Positions 30,338 through 39,891 of a DNA stretch of 64,000 bases are shown piece by piece. The position numbers were made by a program, and so were the translations under genes. Under the pieces are notes generated by a model that worked only from the letters and a program-made list of their open reading frames with translations, had not been told where the DNA came from and did no database searches. The stretch is from Legionella_A sp963772805 (lineage in GTDB: Bacteria; Pseudomonadota; Gammaproteobacteria; Legionellales; Legionellaceae): positions 372,001 to 436,000 of the forward strand of contig CAVYYU010000002.1 in the NCBI GenBank assembly GCA_963772805.1, written 5' to 3'. Position 1 is the stretch's first letter; every line of letters starts with the position of its first letter.

Positions 30338-31312
30338 TTATTTTGCAAATTGCGTGCTGAGTTTAATGAAATTATGATAACGTTCATGAGTCACTAAGCC
30401 ATTTTTTACAGCATTAAGCAATGCACAGCCTGGCGCATCGCGGTGATTGCAATTGCGAAATTTACACTGTTGTAAAAGCGGGGCGAATTCACGATAGCCC
30501 ATCGCGATTTCTGCCGGTGGCATGTGCCACAAGCCAAATTCGCGCACTCCGGGCGAGTCGATTAATGCACCACCAGTTGGTAGATGATAGAAATAGGAAT
30601 TGCTGGTGGTGTGACAACCCAGTTCAGAATTGGTCGAAATAGCAGCGGTTTGAATATTGGCTTCATGGGGTAAAATCTTCGATATTAATGATGACTTACC
30701 AACTCCTGATTGGCCAACAAAAACACTGATATGATTGTCTAGCGCCTTTTGCAATTGATTGTAACCCATCTTATTCCCGTGACCAGTGAATAAGATGGGA
30801 TAACCTAGTGGTTCGTACCGTTGTGCTAATTGTTGCAGTAATTCCTCAGCGGCAAGGTCAATTTTATTTAATACAATACAGGCTTGCAGATGCAAATGTT
30901 CGGTTAATACCAGATAACTATCAAGCAATGACCACGAAATTTGCGGTTTTGGTGCGACCACAATCATCATTTGGGTGATGTTGGCGGCAACCGGCCGTAA
31001 TTTCCCTTTTTTATCAGGTCGACCAAGGACTGATTGACGGGGATAACAACTGATAACCACACCTTGTTCTTCACCTTCTGCTTGCCAGATAATGCGATCG
31101 CCTGCCACGATGGAGTCAACAAGATTTGGGCGAATTGAACACTTGAGTCGGTCACCATATTCGTTTTCTATCAGTGCATGACGCGCATAGCGTGCGATGA
31201 CTAAACCAGTAGCCGTGGGGAGATTATGCTCTGTTGCTGTCTGTTGGCGATAGAGTTTCTGTTGTTTGGCAATGCGAGCGGATTGTCTGTCGTTGATTCG
31301 TCTTTTACTCAT
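30338..31312 (-). CDS. rsgA: ribosome small-subunit maturation GTPase RsgA
   Basis: A circularly permuted GTPase acting late in 30S assembly. Order of motifs: NKIDL (G4) near residue 145, GQSGVGKSS (G1) near 200, DSPGVREFGL (G3) near 252, then the zinc knuckle CKFRNCNHRDAPGC. The N-terminal OB fold and basic leader are present. 324 residues is normal. It diverges from cca. Confidence 0.96.
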   Translation of the reverse strand: MSKRRINDRQSARIAKQQKLYRQQTATEHNLPTATGLVIARYARHALIENEYGDRLKCSIRPNLVDSIVAGDRIIWQAEGEEQGVVISCYPRQSVLGRPDKKGKLRPVAANITQMMIVVAPKPQISWSLLDSYLVLTEHLHLQACIVLNKIDLAAEELLQQLAQRYEPLGYPILFTGHGNKMGYNQLQKALDNHISVFVGQSGVGKSSLISKILPHEANIQTAAISTNSELGCHTTSNSYFYHLPTGGALIDSPGVREFGLWHMPPAEIAMGYREFAPLLQQCKFRNCNHRDAPGCALLNAVKNGLVTHERYHNFIKLSTQFAK

Positions 31313-31385
31313 GACTAAATCATATACTATAATCGCTAATAATCCAGCATAGTTCGCTGAAAAGCCATATTTAGCACAGGTGTTC

Positions 31386-31425
31386 CTGAAAATCGCACAT
31401 AGTTAGCTATGCGCCATCTTTTCAG
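31386..31425. repeat. imperfect 40-base palindrome upstream of cca
   Basis: CTGAAAA and TTTTCAG form the outer arms, and CATAG/CTATG the inner arms with a TTAG loop. A related GCTGAAAAG copy lies at 31356-31364. It may be a small dispersed repeat or a leader hairpin of cca. Confidence 0.5.
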
Positions 31426-31473
31426 CATGATTTGAAATGGTTGCATGAGTTTTAAAAAAGGACGTGGATCTTA

Positions 31474-32706
31474 ATGAGAGTTTACTTGGTGGGTGGTGCG
31501 GTTCGCGATCAGTTACTTGGTTACCCAGTCAACGAGTGTGATTGGGTGGTGGTTGGTGCGACACCAGATGTATTGTTGCAGCAGGGATATCGTCAGGTCG
31601 GGCGTGATTTTCCGGTGTTTCTCCATCCTAAAAGCGGCGAAGAATATGCCTTGGCGAGAACGGAGCGTAAACTGGCGCCTGGATACTATGGATTTACCTG
31701 TGATTTTAATCCCAATGTTACGTTGGAGGATGATTTATCACGGCGCGATTTGACGATTAACGCTATGGCTATAGATGACAAAGGTCAATTGATTGATCCT
31801 TATGGCGGTTTTAATGACTTACAAGCCAAAATTTTACGTCATGTCTCACCGGCTTTTGTTGAAGATCCGGTTCGGGTGTTGCGAGTCGCACGTTTTGCCG
31901 CCCGTTATTATCATTTGGGTTTTAAACTTGCCGATGAAACCCGCGCGTTGATGTATACTATGGTCACGCGCGGTGAGCTGGCGCATTTGGTTCCTGAGCG
32001 CGTTTGGCAGGAATGGCAACGCAGTTTGTTGGAGCGAAATCCAGAGCAGTTTATTAGTACGCTCAGAGCTTGTGGTGCCTTGCCTGTGATTTTTCCGGAG
32101 CTGGCAGCCTTGTTTGGCGTGCCTAACACTCGTCATTATCATCCGGAAGTTGACAGTGGTGTACATACTTTAATGGTGCTTGGCGCGGCTGTTCAGTTGT
32201 CTGACGATGCGATGATTCGTTTTGCGGCATTAGTACATGACTTGGGCAAGGCGTGCACACCCATGGGTGAATGGCCTTCACATCATGCTCATGAAACGCG
32301 CGGTTTGGTGGTGATTGAAAATCTATGTCATCGTTTACGAATTCCTGCAGATTACCGCAAATTTGCACTGATGGCTTCACGTTATCATTTAATCATCCAC
32401 CGTTTGTTTGAACTGCGTGCCGCCACCATTGTTGATACCTTCGAGCATACTGATGCGTTTCGCCGTCCGGAATTGTTTGAAAAATTATTAATGGTTTGTG
32501 AAGCAGATGCGAGAGGAAAAGGGGCGGGACAAACTGAATACCCGCAGGCGCGGCAATGGCGTGTTCTGTTGCATGAATGCGCCAAAATTACTGCAAGGCC
32601 TCTTGTTGATGAGGGATTGCAGGGCGAGGCGATCAAATTGGCATTACACCAACGTAGAGTTGCGTGTATAAAACGTATACATTTTGGAATTAATGATGAA
32701 AAATAA
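31474..32706 (+). CDS. cca: CCA-adding tRNA nucleotidyltransferase
   Basis: Adds or repairs the 3' CCA of tRNAs. 410 residues, like E. coli (412). The nucleotidyltransferase motif LVGGAVRDQLLG and the catalytic ECDWVVVG begin the protein. The HD phosphohydrolase domain (HDLGK near residue 253) gives the repair-type two-domain form. It begins a run with orn (14-base overlap) and queH. Confidence 0.97.
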   Translation: MRVYLVGGAVRDQLLGYPVNECDWVVVGATPDVLLQQGYRQVGRDFPVFLHPKSGEEYALARTERKLAPGYYGFTCDFNPNVTLEDDLSRRDLTINAMAIDDKGQLIDPYGGFNDLQAKILRHVSPAFVEDPVRVLRVARFAARYYHLGFKLADETRALMYTMVTRGELAHLVPERVWQEWQRSLLERNPEQFISTLRACGALPVIFPELAALFGVPNTRHYHPEVDSGVHTLMVLGAAVQLSDDAMIRFAALVHDLGKACTPMGEWPSHHAHETRGLVVIENLCHRLRIPADYRKFALMASRYHLIIHRLFELRAATIVDTFEHTDAFRRPELFEKLLMVCEADARGKGAGQTEYPQARQWRVLLHECAKITARPLVDEGLQGEAIKLALHQRRVACIKRIHFGINDEK

Positions 32707-33271
32707 TCAAAATTTAATTTGGATCGATTTGGAAATGACAGGTCTTGAGCCTGAACAAGACCGAATTATAGAGTTGGCAACGATTGTTACTGATGCACAT
32801 TTAAATATCCTGGGAGAAGGGCCGGTATTCGCTATTCATCAAGATGATGCACGGTTAGCGGGAATGGATGCCTGGAATACCAGGCAGCATAATCAGTCTG
32901 GGTTGGTAAAACGGGTGCAAGAGAGTACGGTATCGGAGGCGGTGGCCGAGCAATCAACTATTGCATTTCTAAGCCAATTTATTGAGAAAGGCAAATCGCC
33001 AATGTGCGGTAATAGCATTTGCCAGGATCGCCGGTTTTTATACAAATACATGCCAGAGCTTGCCACCTTTTTTCACTACCGAAATTTGGATGTCAGCACC
33101 TTGAAAGAGTTAGTGCAACGCTGGCGCCCACAGTTAATAAGCGGTTTGACCAAACAGTCAAAACATTTGGCGCTGGAAGATATTAAAGATTCAATCGTCG
33201 AACTGGTTTATTATCGTGAGCATTTTATTAGTCTGCCGGAGGCTGGCAGCGCTAAGGTGCAAGAGGTGTGA
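32693..33271 (+). CDS. orn: oligoribonuclease
   Basis: A DEDDh 3'-5' exonuclease that finishes RNA decay by cleaving di- and short oligoribonucleotides, including pGpG. WIDLEMTGL carries the first two acidic residues; GNSICQDRRFL and the C-terminal LALEDIKDSI complete the site. ATG 32693 (or 32696) overlaps the end of cca and is preferred to TTG 32684. About 192 residues. Confidence 0.95.
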   Translation: MMKNNQNLIWIDLEMTGLEPEQDRIIELATIVTDAHLNILGEGPVFAIHQDDARLAGMDAWNTRQHNQSGLVKRVQESTVSEAVAEQSTIAFLSQFIEKGKSPMCGNSICQDRRFLYKYMPELATFFHYRNLDVSTLKELVQRWRPQLISGLTKQSKHLALEDIKDSIVELVYYREHFISLPEAGSAKVQEV

Positions 33272-33274
33272 GTC

Positions 33275-33931
33275 ATGATTGAACGTGAACAATTAGTATT
33301 GCCCAATGGATCAGATAAACTGTTATTGCATTCCTGTTGCGCGCCTTGCTCTGGCGAAGTTATGGAGGCATTGCTGGTTTCAGGCATTGATTTTTCTATC
33401 TTTTTTTATAACCCCAATATTCATCCTGTACAAGAATATGAGACTAGAAAACAGGAAAATATTAGCTTTGCCAAGAAACATAATATTCCTTTTATTGATG
33501 CCGATTATGACAAAGAGAACTGGTTTGCACGCGTGAAGGGGTTGGAGTGGGAGCCTGAGCGCGGCAAGCGCTGTACGGCCTGTTTTGACATGCGTTTTGA
33601 GCGGACAGCGCTGTATGCGCATGAACATGGTTTCCCGGTAATATGCAGTTCGTTGGGTATTTCTCGTTGGAAAGACATGAATCAAATCAATGACTCCGGC
33701 GTGCGAGCAGCCAGTCGTTATCCCCATATTGAATATTGGACGTACAATTGGCGAAAAAATGGCGGTTCGGCGCGCATGTATGAAATTGCCAAACGCGAAA
33801 ATTTTTATCAACAGGAATATTGCGGCTGCGTCTATTCGTTACGTGATACTAACGAGTGGCGTAAAAAAAATGAACGTGAGCGCATTAAGATCGGTGTTAA
33901 TTACTATGGTGAAAGCGATATCACCGAGTAG
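33275..33931 (+). CDS. queH: epoxyqueuosine reductase QueH
   Basis: QueH (former DUF208) performs the last step of queuosine synthesis in bacteria lacking QueG. HSCCAPC near residue 19, KRCTACFDMRF near 100 and CGCVYS near 183 are the conserved cysteine motifs for the iron-sulfur cluster and metal. 218 residues is normal. It starts three bases after the orn stop. The transglycosylase Tgt of the same pathway is 7 kb away. Confidence 0.93.
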   Translation: MIEREQLVLPNGSDKLLLHSCCAPCSGEVMEALLVSGIDFSIFFYNPNIHPVQEYETRKQENISFAKKHNIPFIDADYDKENWFARVKGLEWEPERGKRCTACFDMRFERTALYAHEHGFPVICSSLGISRWKDMNQINDSGVRAASRYPHIEYWTYNWRKNGGSARMYEIAKRENFYQQEYCGCVYSLRDTNEWRKKNERERIKIGVNYYGESDITE

Positions 33932-33943
33932 ACATACATGACG

Positions 33944-33971
33944 TAGCCTTGATTACGTTACATCAAGGCTA
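33944..33971. repeat. ten-base inverted repeat, REP-like or terminator hairpin
   Basis: TAGCCTTGAT and ATCAAGGCTA pair perfectly around an eight-base loop, 13 bases after queH. The following sequence is not T-rich, so termination would be weak. The GTAGCC-type head resembles other palindromes in this window. Confidence 0.5.
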
Positions 33972-34008
33972 TGCATGCTAAATGTTTTAGTCATTGCAAG
34001 GAGTTAAC

Positions 34009-34920
34009 ATGACCGTGTCCCACCAACATGAAAAAGAACATGTTCATCAAGCCCCCGCGTTCAATAAAGCGTTTTTAATCGCGGTTGCGGCAAACAGTGT
34101 GTTTGTTGTTTTTCAGATTTCGTACGCTTACATTGCAAACTCTACCAGTTTGTTTGCTGATGCAATACACAATCTTGGCGATGTATTGAGCCTGATCATT
34201 GCCTGGATTGCCAACAGTTTGCTTCAGCGCATACCAACGGCGCGCGCGACTTATGGAATGAAAAAAACATCCATTATGGCAGCATTAGCTAATGGCATCT
34301 TGTTGGTGTTTAGTTGCGGTATTATTGCCACGGAAGCGATGTATAAATTCTTTTCACCGTCTGAAGTAAATGCCCTTTCAGTGATGGTTGTAGCTGGCAT
34401 GGGGATCGTGGTGAATGGTGCTAGTGCGGCATTATTTTTACGCGGTGGCGATGATCTCAATATTAGAGCGGCTTACTTACACTTAACCTATGATGCGCTG
34501 ATTTCACTCGGGGTGGTGATCGCGGCAGCTCTTCTTTATTTAACAGACTGGTTATGGCTCGATCCACTGGTGGGTATACTGATCGCAATTCTGATTCTTA
34601 AAGGCACCTGGTCGTTATTTGCTGATAGTTTTCGTTTGTTGATTGACGGCGTGCCGCGCAGTATTTCAATGATTAGCGTGCGTGGATTGTTGAGCAGTCA
34701 TGCGGGTGTGCACGGAGTGCATGATTTACACGTCTGGGCATTGAGTACACAAGAAAATGCATTGTCGGCGCATTTATGGATGCCTGATGAGCCACTAAGC
34801 GATAACGCCCGACATGCCTTGAGCAAACGACTTCGTGATGAATGCAATATTCACCACGCTACCATCCAGGTAGAGCGTATGCAGGGCTTCTGTGATGATT
34901 CCTGTATTTCTTATCTTTAG
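34009..34920 (+). CDS. cation diffusion facilitator metal transporter
   Basis: Exports Zn or similar divalent metals using the proton gradient. Six membrane segments; FADAIHNLGD and HLTYDAL carry the metal-binding Asp/His residues of helices 2 and 5. A His-rich start (HQHEKEHVHQ) and the cytoplasmic C-terminal domain (HDLHVWAL) are family traits. The ATG at 34009 follows AAGGAG by five bases; the upstream TTG would place that site inside the gene. 303 residues. Resembles ZitB/CzcD. Confidence 0.93.
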   Translation: MTVSHQHEKEHVHQAPAFNKAFLIAVAANSVFVVFQISYAYIANSTSLFADAIHNLGDVLSLIIAWIANSLLQRIPTARATYGMKKTSIMAALANGILLVFSCGIIATEAMYKFFSPSEVNALSVMVVAGMGIVVNGASAALFLRGGDDLNIRAAYLHLTYDALISLGVVIAAALLYLTDWLWLDPLVGILIAILILKGTWSLFADSFRLLIDGVPRSISMISVRGLLSSHAGVHGVHDLHVWALSTQENALSAHLWMPDEPLSDNARHALSKRLRDECNIHHATIQVERMQGFCDDSCISYL

Positions 34921-34999
34921 CCCGATGTTTATATGAACAACCCGTATTACATGGTGTCAATACGGGCTGCAGATATCAATTATTTTGATAAGGCATGGT

Positions 35000-35464
35000 T
35001 TATTTTGTGAGCGAGTTTTTGGTTTCAGAGGCTTGGTTGGCGTCTTGCGTCGTTGTCTTGCTACAAGCCTTAAAAAAAGAAAGGACGGTGCCGGTTGCGA
35101 CTGTTCCTTGTTGATGCAACTTAGTGTCTGTTTCATGATCAATTGCTATGCACAGACTGATGGGTGTAGGCGAGCAGTTTATTCGCATGGAGTGTATTTC
35201 ATCATGACAGGTAATGTCTGCTGTCATCATCGCTGTTTCAGGATCTTTGGGGCAGCTTGGCGAATTAGGACGGGTACTTGCGTGACTTGCAGGCTCGGTG
35301 GTGAGTCGTGGGGCCGTCGTTTCAAATGCAGCAGCCTCCAAGTCGAGAACACTCGGTATTTCTAATGGGGGCGTATTCGCTGAAAAAGATGGGCGTTTGG
35401 GGGGTATTGTGATAGACCTGATTTCATTAGGTACGGGTTGTTTACTGTCGGGTGTCAATGGCAT
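35000..35464 (-). CDS. small Pro/Thr-rich unknown protein
   Basis: 154 residues. Chosen over a 126-codon plus-strand frame because AGAGGAG precedes this ATG and a good promoter lies upstream. The first half is Pro/Ser/Thr-rich and probably disordered; a short structured stretch (PISLCIAIDHETD) lies near residue 103. No signal peptide or membrane segment. No family recognised. A secreted or effector role is possible but unsupported by any motif. Confidence 0.6.
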   Translation of the reverse strand: MPLTPDSKQPVPNEIRSITIPPKRPSFSANTPPLEIPSVLDLEAAAFETTAPRLTTEPASHASTRPNSPSCPKDPETAMMTADITCHDEIHSMRINCSPTPISLCIAIDHETDTKLHQQGTVATGTVLSFFKACSKTTTQDANQASETKNSLTK

Positions 35465-35537
35465 TTTTTCAGCTCCTCTGTTGGTGCATCCAAAGAAATT
35501 TGCGCATTAGTAAAAATAAAATGTTCATTTAGTCTGC

Positions 35538-35567
35538 ATTATAACATGGGATCACTGTCCTGATCAA
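35538..35567 (-). promoter_or_regulatory. promoter of the 154-aa gene
   Basis: On the minus strand, TTGATC (35567-35562) and TATAAT (35543-35538) are 18 bases apart. A leader of about 66 bases follows. The -35 lies in a TGATC/GATCA inverted repeat. Confidence 0.6.
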
Positions 35568-35698
35568 AAAAAGATCACGGTGGTGTAAGTATAGCTGTTT
35601 GTTATGCTCCCCGCGGGGGTACTTGATATGGCAATGCGCCTATGTAGCGATAACACAACATCAATGTTGTTGGCGATAGTAAATGTCGAGGTAATTTA

Positions 35699-36874
35699 TT
35701 ATGTGGCAGCCAGTAATAGTCCTTGACGATAGGCGTTACAAGCGCCGGCATGATCATTGGTTTGTTCAAGCAGTTGTCCCAGTGCTATATAAGTGGCGGG
35801 TGTGGCGCCAAGTTTGATGCTTTCTTCCAAATAGGGTTTCGCTTGCCCCCATAATCCATGCGTTTGACTTAATCGGCCAAGACACAAATATAAAGCGGCT
35901 GAGTGAGGTTGGATTTTGAGCAGTGATTGGGCAAAGTTCAATTGCGTTCGGTCGTTTTTAATTTCACCGTAGAGTTCTATCAATCGCGCGTCAAATTGCT
36001 TGCGCAGGCAGCGGCGCAGCAGTGCTTCCGCTTTGGCATAGTCTTCATTGCGCAATAAATAGCGGCTATATTCTGCCATTAACGCCGGATCGTTTATTAA
36101 GGTTTTCGGCAATGTATCAAGCAGCTCCCTGAGTGCTTGTGACTGATTTTGCTTGATGAGCTCAACCATCGCTTGCAGGTAGGCATGTTGTTGTAATTTT
36201 TGAAATTCCTGCTCTGAAACAACTTTATTGCGCTTCAATTCCGGCAGCAGTGCTATCAATTGCGGCCAATCTTTTACATCCTGGTACAGATACATCAGTA
36301 ATTTCAAAACATAAGGATGGCGCGGTGCTAATGTTTGTAGGTGTCGGAGGGTAGCAAGCGCTTGCTCCCACTGTTTATTGGCTAACTGCAGTTGTGCCTG
36401 GGTTAACTCCACGGCAATTGTAGCTTCGGGCATGGATTGTTGTGCTTGCCGTAAATAATCATCGCGCAGCGTACTATCTCCCATTTCTTGCGCCGCACGT
36501 GCGGCAGTTAAATAATTGAGCAATGGCGTGTCGGCATCCGGCAGTGCTTTAATTAAATGGTTTTTTGCTTGTTGCCAATAGCCTTCGCTGAATTCAATTA
36601 AACCCTGGCGGGTTTTTGCTTGCGCCTGTTGGACACGGTGTTTCGCGTGCCAGCTGCGCCATGAGGCAGGAGTACGCAGGAGCCAACTAAACAGCGAAAA
36701 AAATAGATGCAGGAAAAAAAAGAAGAGCAGCAGAGCCGCTATCGTAACCCAAACGGTTGTTTCCAGTGTCCATTTGTTGATGGCGATAAGAACATAACCC
36801 GGATCGTGTTGCAATTGCACACCCATCCAGACGGATGCCAGTAAGAGTGTGAAAATAAAGAGCATGCGAATCAT
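35699..36874 (-). CDS. hemY: HemY, TPR membrane protein of the heme operon
   Basis: 391 residues: two N-terminal membrane segments (about 3-20 and 38-65) then TPR-like helical repeats. This is the proteobacterial HemY, not the protoporphyrinogen oxidase of the same name; it binds late heme enzymes. The start overlaps the hemX stop by one base (TAATG), so it is the last gene of hemCDXY. An imperfect hairpin with ACAACAT/ATGTTGT arms lies at 35655-35670 downstream. Confidence 0.93.
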   Translation of the reverse strand: MIRMLFIFTLLLASVWMGVQLQHDPGYVLIAINKWTLETTVWVTIAALLLFFFFLHLFFSLFSWLLRTPASWRSWHAKHRVQQAQAKTRQGLIEFSEGYWQQAKNHLIKALPDADTPLLNYLTAARAAQEMGDSTLRDDYLRQAQQSMPEATIAVELTQAQLQLANKQWEQALATLRHLQTLAPRHPYVLKLLMYLYQDVKDWPQLIALLPELKRNKVVSEQEFQKLQQHAYLQAMVELIKQNQSQALRELLDTLPKTLINDPALMAEYSRYLLRNEDYAKAEALLRRCLRKQFDARLIELYGEIKNDRTQLNFAQSLLKIQPHSAALYLCLGRLSQTHGLWGQAKPYLEESIKLGATPATYIALGQLLEQTNDHAGACNAYRQGLLLAAT

Positions 36875-37953
36875 TATGAGTTATCTCCTGCATCAGTAGA
36901 GACATTAGCTGGGGAATTTTTTGATTCAATCACTTGATTAAGCAGCGGTAAAGATTGATTGAGAATAATATCGTTATTGCCCAGACGAATTTGTTGCAAC
37001 GTCTGTAATTGCTTAATCAACACTTGGCTGTTGCTATCCTCTTGCGCAAAAGACTGTTGAATATTTTTAATCACTTGCGCGAGTAACCCTTGGTATAACG
37101 ATTCGTTATTTTGCAAAACAGCCCATTGTGTTTGCTGCAGCGTTAAACGAATATTTTCACGCAGTATCGCTTCCTGAGGCGGGTCTAGCAATGGCTGAAT
37201 GTCTTGATCGTGACGGCGAATAACCACTAGTTTCTCAAGTTTGTTAACACTTTCTTTTAAACGAGAACGCCAGGTATTGGCCGCTGGACTCGGTGGTGGG
37301 GCGGCATTGTTGGTTGCCGGGATGGATAGTGATTGTTTGATTGTTAACTGGCCAACTATCGTCTGGGCGGCATCCAGTTGGCTGAGTATGCCGGCGAAAT
37401 CAGTTTGTGGTAGCGCCTGGACTTGCGCAATCTCTTTGGCGATAGCTTGTCGTATGGGGAATAAACGTTGATCCTGGACATGGGCAAGTAATTCATTTGC
37501 ATTTTCTAATAGTGTTGCTGTTGTTTGCGTATTGTTGCTCCAGTGGGCGTTAATTTGTGCCAATTCCAGAAAATAGCGTGCTTTTAATAAAACCCAGTCG
37601 TGGTTCTGATATAGTTGTTGTTGCAAGGCGGTTTGCAAGTCTTTATTTAAGCCTATCAATCTGGTTTGTAGTGCATCGTGTGCTTGCGAAAATGTGTTTT
37701 TTGTAGCGTCGACGGAAGCGGCGAGCGTGCTTTGTTGTTGATTAAGCATATCTATTTTGGCAAGTAGAACCTTGGTTTTTTGTCGTAACTGCAGATTGGT
37801 ATAGACCGCCCCGCCCAAGGCTGCGATAACCAAAACGACGGTGATAGCGTGCAACCAGGAGCTGGATTTTTTATTCGACCGGGCTATTTTCTTATCGTTG
37901 CCAGTTTGTTCTTCAGATGACACACACGTCTGTGTCTCATGGCTTGTTGTCAT
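36874..37953 (-). CDS. hemX: HemX, uroporphyrinogen-III methyltransferase-like protein
   Basis: 359 residues: a basic N-terminal tail, one membrane anchor near 35-55, a coiled-coil (about 60-120) and a helical periplasmic domain of the HemX type. It lacks the SAM-binding domain of a real CysG/CobA, so the family name is misleading. It overlaps hemD by four bases. Confidence 0.92.
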   Translation of the reverse strand: MTTSHETQTCVSSEEQTGNDKKIARSNKKSSSWLHAITVVLVIAALGGAVYTNLQLRQKTKVLLAKIDMLNQQQSTLAASVDATKNTFSQAHDALQTRLIGLNKDLQTALQQQLYQNHDWVLLKARYFLELAQINAHWSNNTQTTATLLENANELLAHVQDQRLFPIRQAIAKEIAQVQALPQTDFAGILSQLDAAQTIVGQLTIKQSLSIPATNNAAPPPSPAANTWRSRLKESVNKLEKLVVIRRHDQDIQPLLDPPQEAILRENIRLTLQQTQWAVLQNNESLYQGLLAQVIKNIQQSFAQEDSNSQVLIKQLQTLQQIRLGNNDIILNQSLPLLNQVIESKNSPANVSTDAGDNS

Positions 37954-38723
37954 AATAATCCTTGATTGTAATCATAAAGCGAATTTAATAGGGTCTCATG
38001 GCTACTTATATAAATGGTTTGTATGCCTAATGAGGAGGCCGCTTCAGCCAAGCGCTTACTGATGACCAGGCAAGGCTTGCTGCAAAGCCAATCTCGCGCC
38101 TGTTCACCTAATAGCAGGAACAAATTATGCATCGCCTGTTGACTAGTAAACAGTATAATATCCACCTTGTTTTCCTGCCATAGTGAATTAAGCTGCTCGG
38201 TGCAGACTTTTGGCAGTCCTCTGCGATAAACCGCTAATTCAATTACATGCGCGCCACGGGTTCGTAAGGACTCCGTTATAACAGGTCTTCCATTCTCCCC
38301 TTTGATTAACAATAGCACATGATTCTGTACTTGTTGCAATGCATCAAGTTGTAACACGTGCTCACTATCGGCAATTGTTGGTACGTGATCCACACGGACA
38401 CCACGAGCAGTCAGGGCTGACGCGCTGGCTTTTCCAATGGCAAAAACCAGGATGTCCTGCGGCCAGACTAGCTGATATTGTTCTAATACTGTGAAATAAC
38501 AATTGACGGCATTGGTGCTGATGAATATAGCCTGGTGAACTGTGCGCAGATCAGGCATATCATTGAGCCAATCTGCCGATGTTGGCTCAATCGTCAGTGC
38601 GGGTAAGTCAATGCTCGTGCCTCCGGCAGCGTTTATAGCCTGACTTAAACGTTTGCCTTGTTCCTGCGGACGGGTATTGAGAATCCGCAAGCCTGTTAAC
38701 CGGTGGTGATTATTGCTCATCAT
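37950..38723 (-). CDS. hemD: uroporphyrinogen-III synthase
   Basis: Closes hydroxymethylbilane into uroporphyrinogen III. About 258 residues from ATG 38723, which overlaps the hemC stop (ATGATGA); an in-frame extension to 38780 lies inside hemC and is unlikely. N-terminal ILNTRPQEQG and the central FISTNAVNCYF block fit the fast-evolving HemD family. The assignment rests partly on position after hemC. Confidence 0.92.
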   Translation of the reverse strand: MMSNNHHRLTGLRILNTRPQEQGKRLSQAINAAGGTSIDLPALTIEPTSADWLNDMPDLRTVHQAIFISTNAVNCYFTVLEQYQLVWPQDILVFAIGKASASALTARGVRVDHVPTIADSEHVLQLDALQQVQNHVLLLIKGENGRPVITESLRTRGAHVIELAVYRRGLPKVCTEQLNSLWQENKVDIILFTSQQAMHNLFLLLGEQARDWLCSKPCLVISKRLAEAASSLGIQTIYISSHETLLNSLYDYNQGLL

Positions 38724-39649
38724 GTGGCTGCTTGGTTTAGCAGCTCTGTGGCACCGCTGGCCAGAAGTGCTTGCGCGCAACGATCAGCCAATGTCTCGGC
38801 ATCCTGTTGCTCTCCACATTGGCGGTTGCTAATCACGATGCGGCCATTGATGGTAGCTATTTTGGCGCGCAGCAACAGCTGCGAATTGGTGGTAAGCGTA
38901 CAAAAAATGGCGAGAGGACTGTGGCAATTTCCGCCTAGTTGGCCATTTACCTGGCGTTCGGTTTGTACGCAAAGTGCAGAAAGGGGATCATTTAACGGTG
39001 CAATAAGTGTTTGCAACGCCTCGTCGTTGGTCCGGCACTCTATGCCCAGAGCACCCTGTCCGGGAGCGGGCAGCATCATGTCTTCACTGAATATTTCTCG
39101 AATAGCTTGTTGCATGCCCATGCGTTCAAGTCCGGCTGCGGCAAGGATGATGGCATCATATTCACCCGCGTGCATTTTGCTAATGCGAGTATTAATATTG
39201 CCACGCAGGGGTTTGATTTGTAAATCGGGGCGCAGGGCTAATAATTGTGACTGTCGGCGTAAACTGGTTGTGCCAATAGTAGCACCTTGAGGCAGGGCAT
39301 CTACACGGGTATACAAATGACTAACCAGCGCATCAAGTGGATTGTCGCGAGTACAAATGGCAGTCAAGGACAGTCCGGCAGGAAAAATTGCGGGCACATC
39401 TTTCATTGAATGTACGGCCAAATCGGCGCGTTTGTCGAGCAGCGCTTCTTCTAGCTCTTTGACAAAAAGCCCTTTGCCGCCAATGTTCATTAACTTGTCT
39501 TTGAGAAAGGTGTCTCCCGAAGTCACCATTGGCAGCAGTTCAATCTGTAGCATGGGCCAATGCTGTAGAAGCAGGTCACGGATGTGGTTTGCCTGCCATA
39601 GTGCTAATGGACTTTTTCGGGTGGCAATGCGCAATATTTTTTGTGGCAT
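38720..39649 (-). CDS. hemC: porphobilinogen deaminase
   Basis: Joins four porphobilinogens into hydroxymethylbilane. 309 residues. IATRKSPLALWQA begins the protein, TSSLRRQSQL and RGNINTRISK bind substrate, and the dipyrromethane Cys lies in GGNCHSP near residue 240. It is the first gene of the hemCDXY operon, with 242 bases of upstream sequence before the divergent cytochrome gene. Confidence 0.97.
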   Translation of the reverse strand: MPQKILRIATRKSPLALWQANHIRDLLLQHWPMLQIELLPMVTSGDTFLKDKLMNIGGKGLFVKELEEALLDKRADLAVHSMKDVPAIFPAGLSLTAICTRDNPLDALVSHLYTRVDALPQGATIGTTSLRRQSQLLALRPDLQIKPLRGNINTRISKMHAGEYDAIILAAAGLERMGMQQAIREIFSEDMMLPAPGQGALGIECRTNDEALQTLIAPLNDPLSALCVQTERQVNGQLGGNCHSPLAIFCTLTTNSQLLLRAKIATINGRIVISNRQCGEQQDAETLADRCAQALLASGATELLNQAAT

Positions 39650-39891
39650 AAATTACGATATGCTGATGGAAGAGGGTATGATAATACCATTATTTATGGT
39701 GGTGGTGTGAATGGTAAAACGAGGGATTGATCTATCGTTATCTGGAGAAATTGGGTGCAGAAGAATGGTTAATCGGTTAAGTGTTTTTGGGTTTTAAGCT
39801 GTTTTTTTTGTTTTCCGAGCCATGGCGCTGGAAATGGTGCCAGCTTGCCGGTATGATTTTTGTATTATTTTTTTGGTTTTAGGATCGCTTC

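Noticed and set aside
34985..35365. 126-codon plus-strand frame
   Set aside because: Cys/Arg-rich random-looking product; the minus-strand 154-aa frame has a better ribosome site and promoter.
38703..39290. 195-codon plus-strand frame
   Set aside because: Antisense shadow of hemC and the start of hemD.
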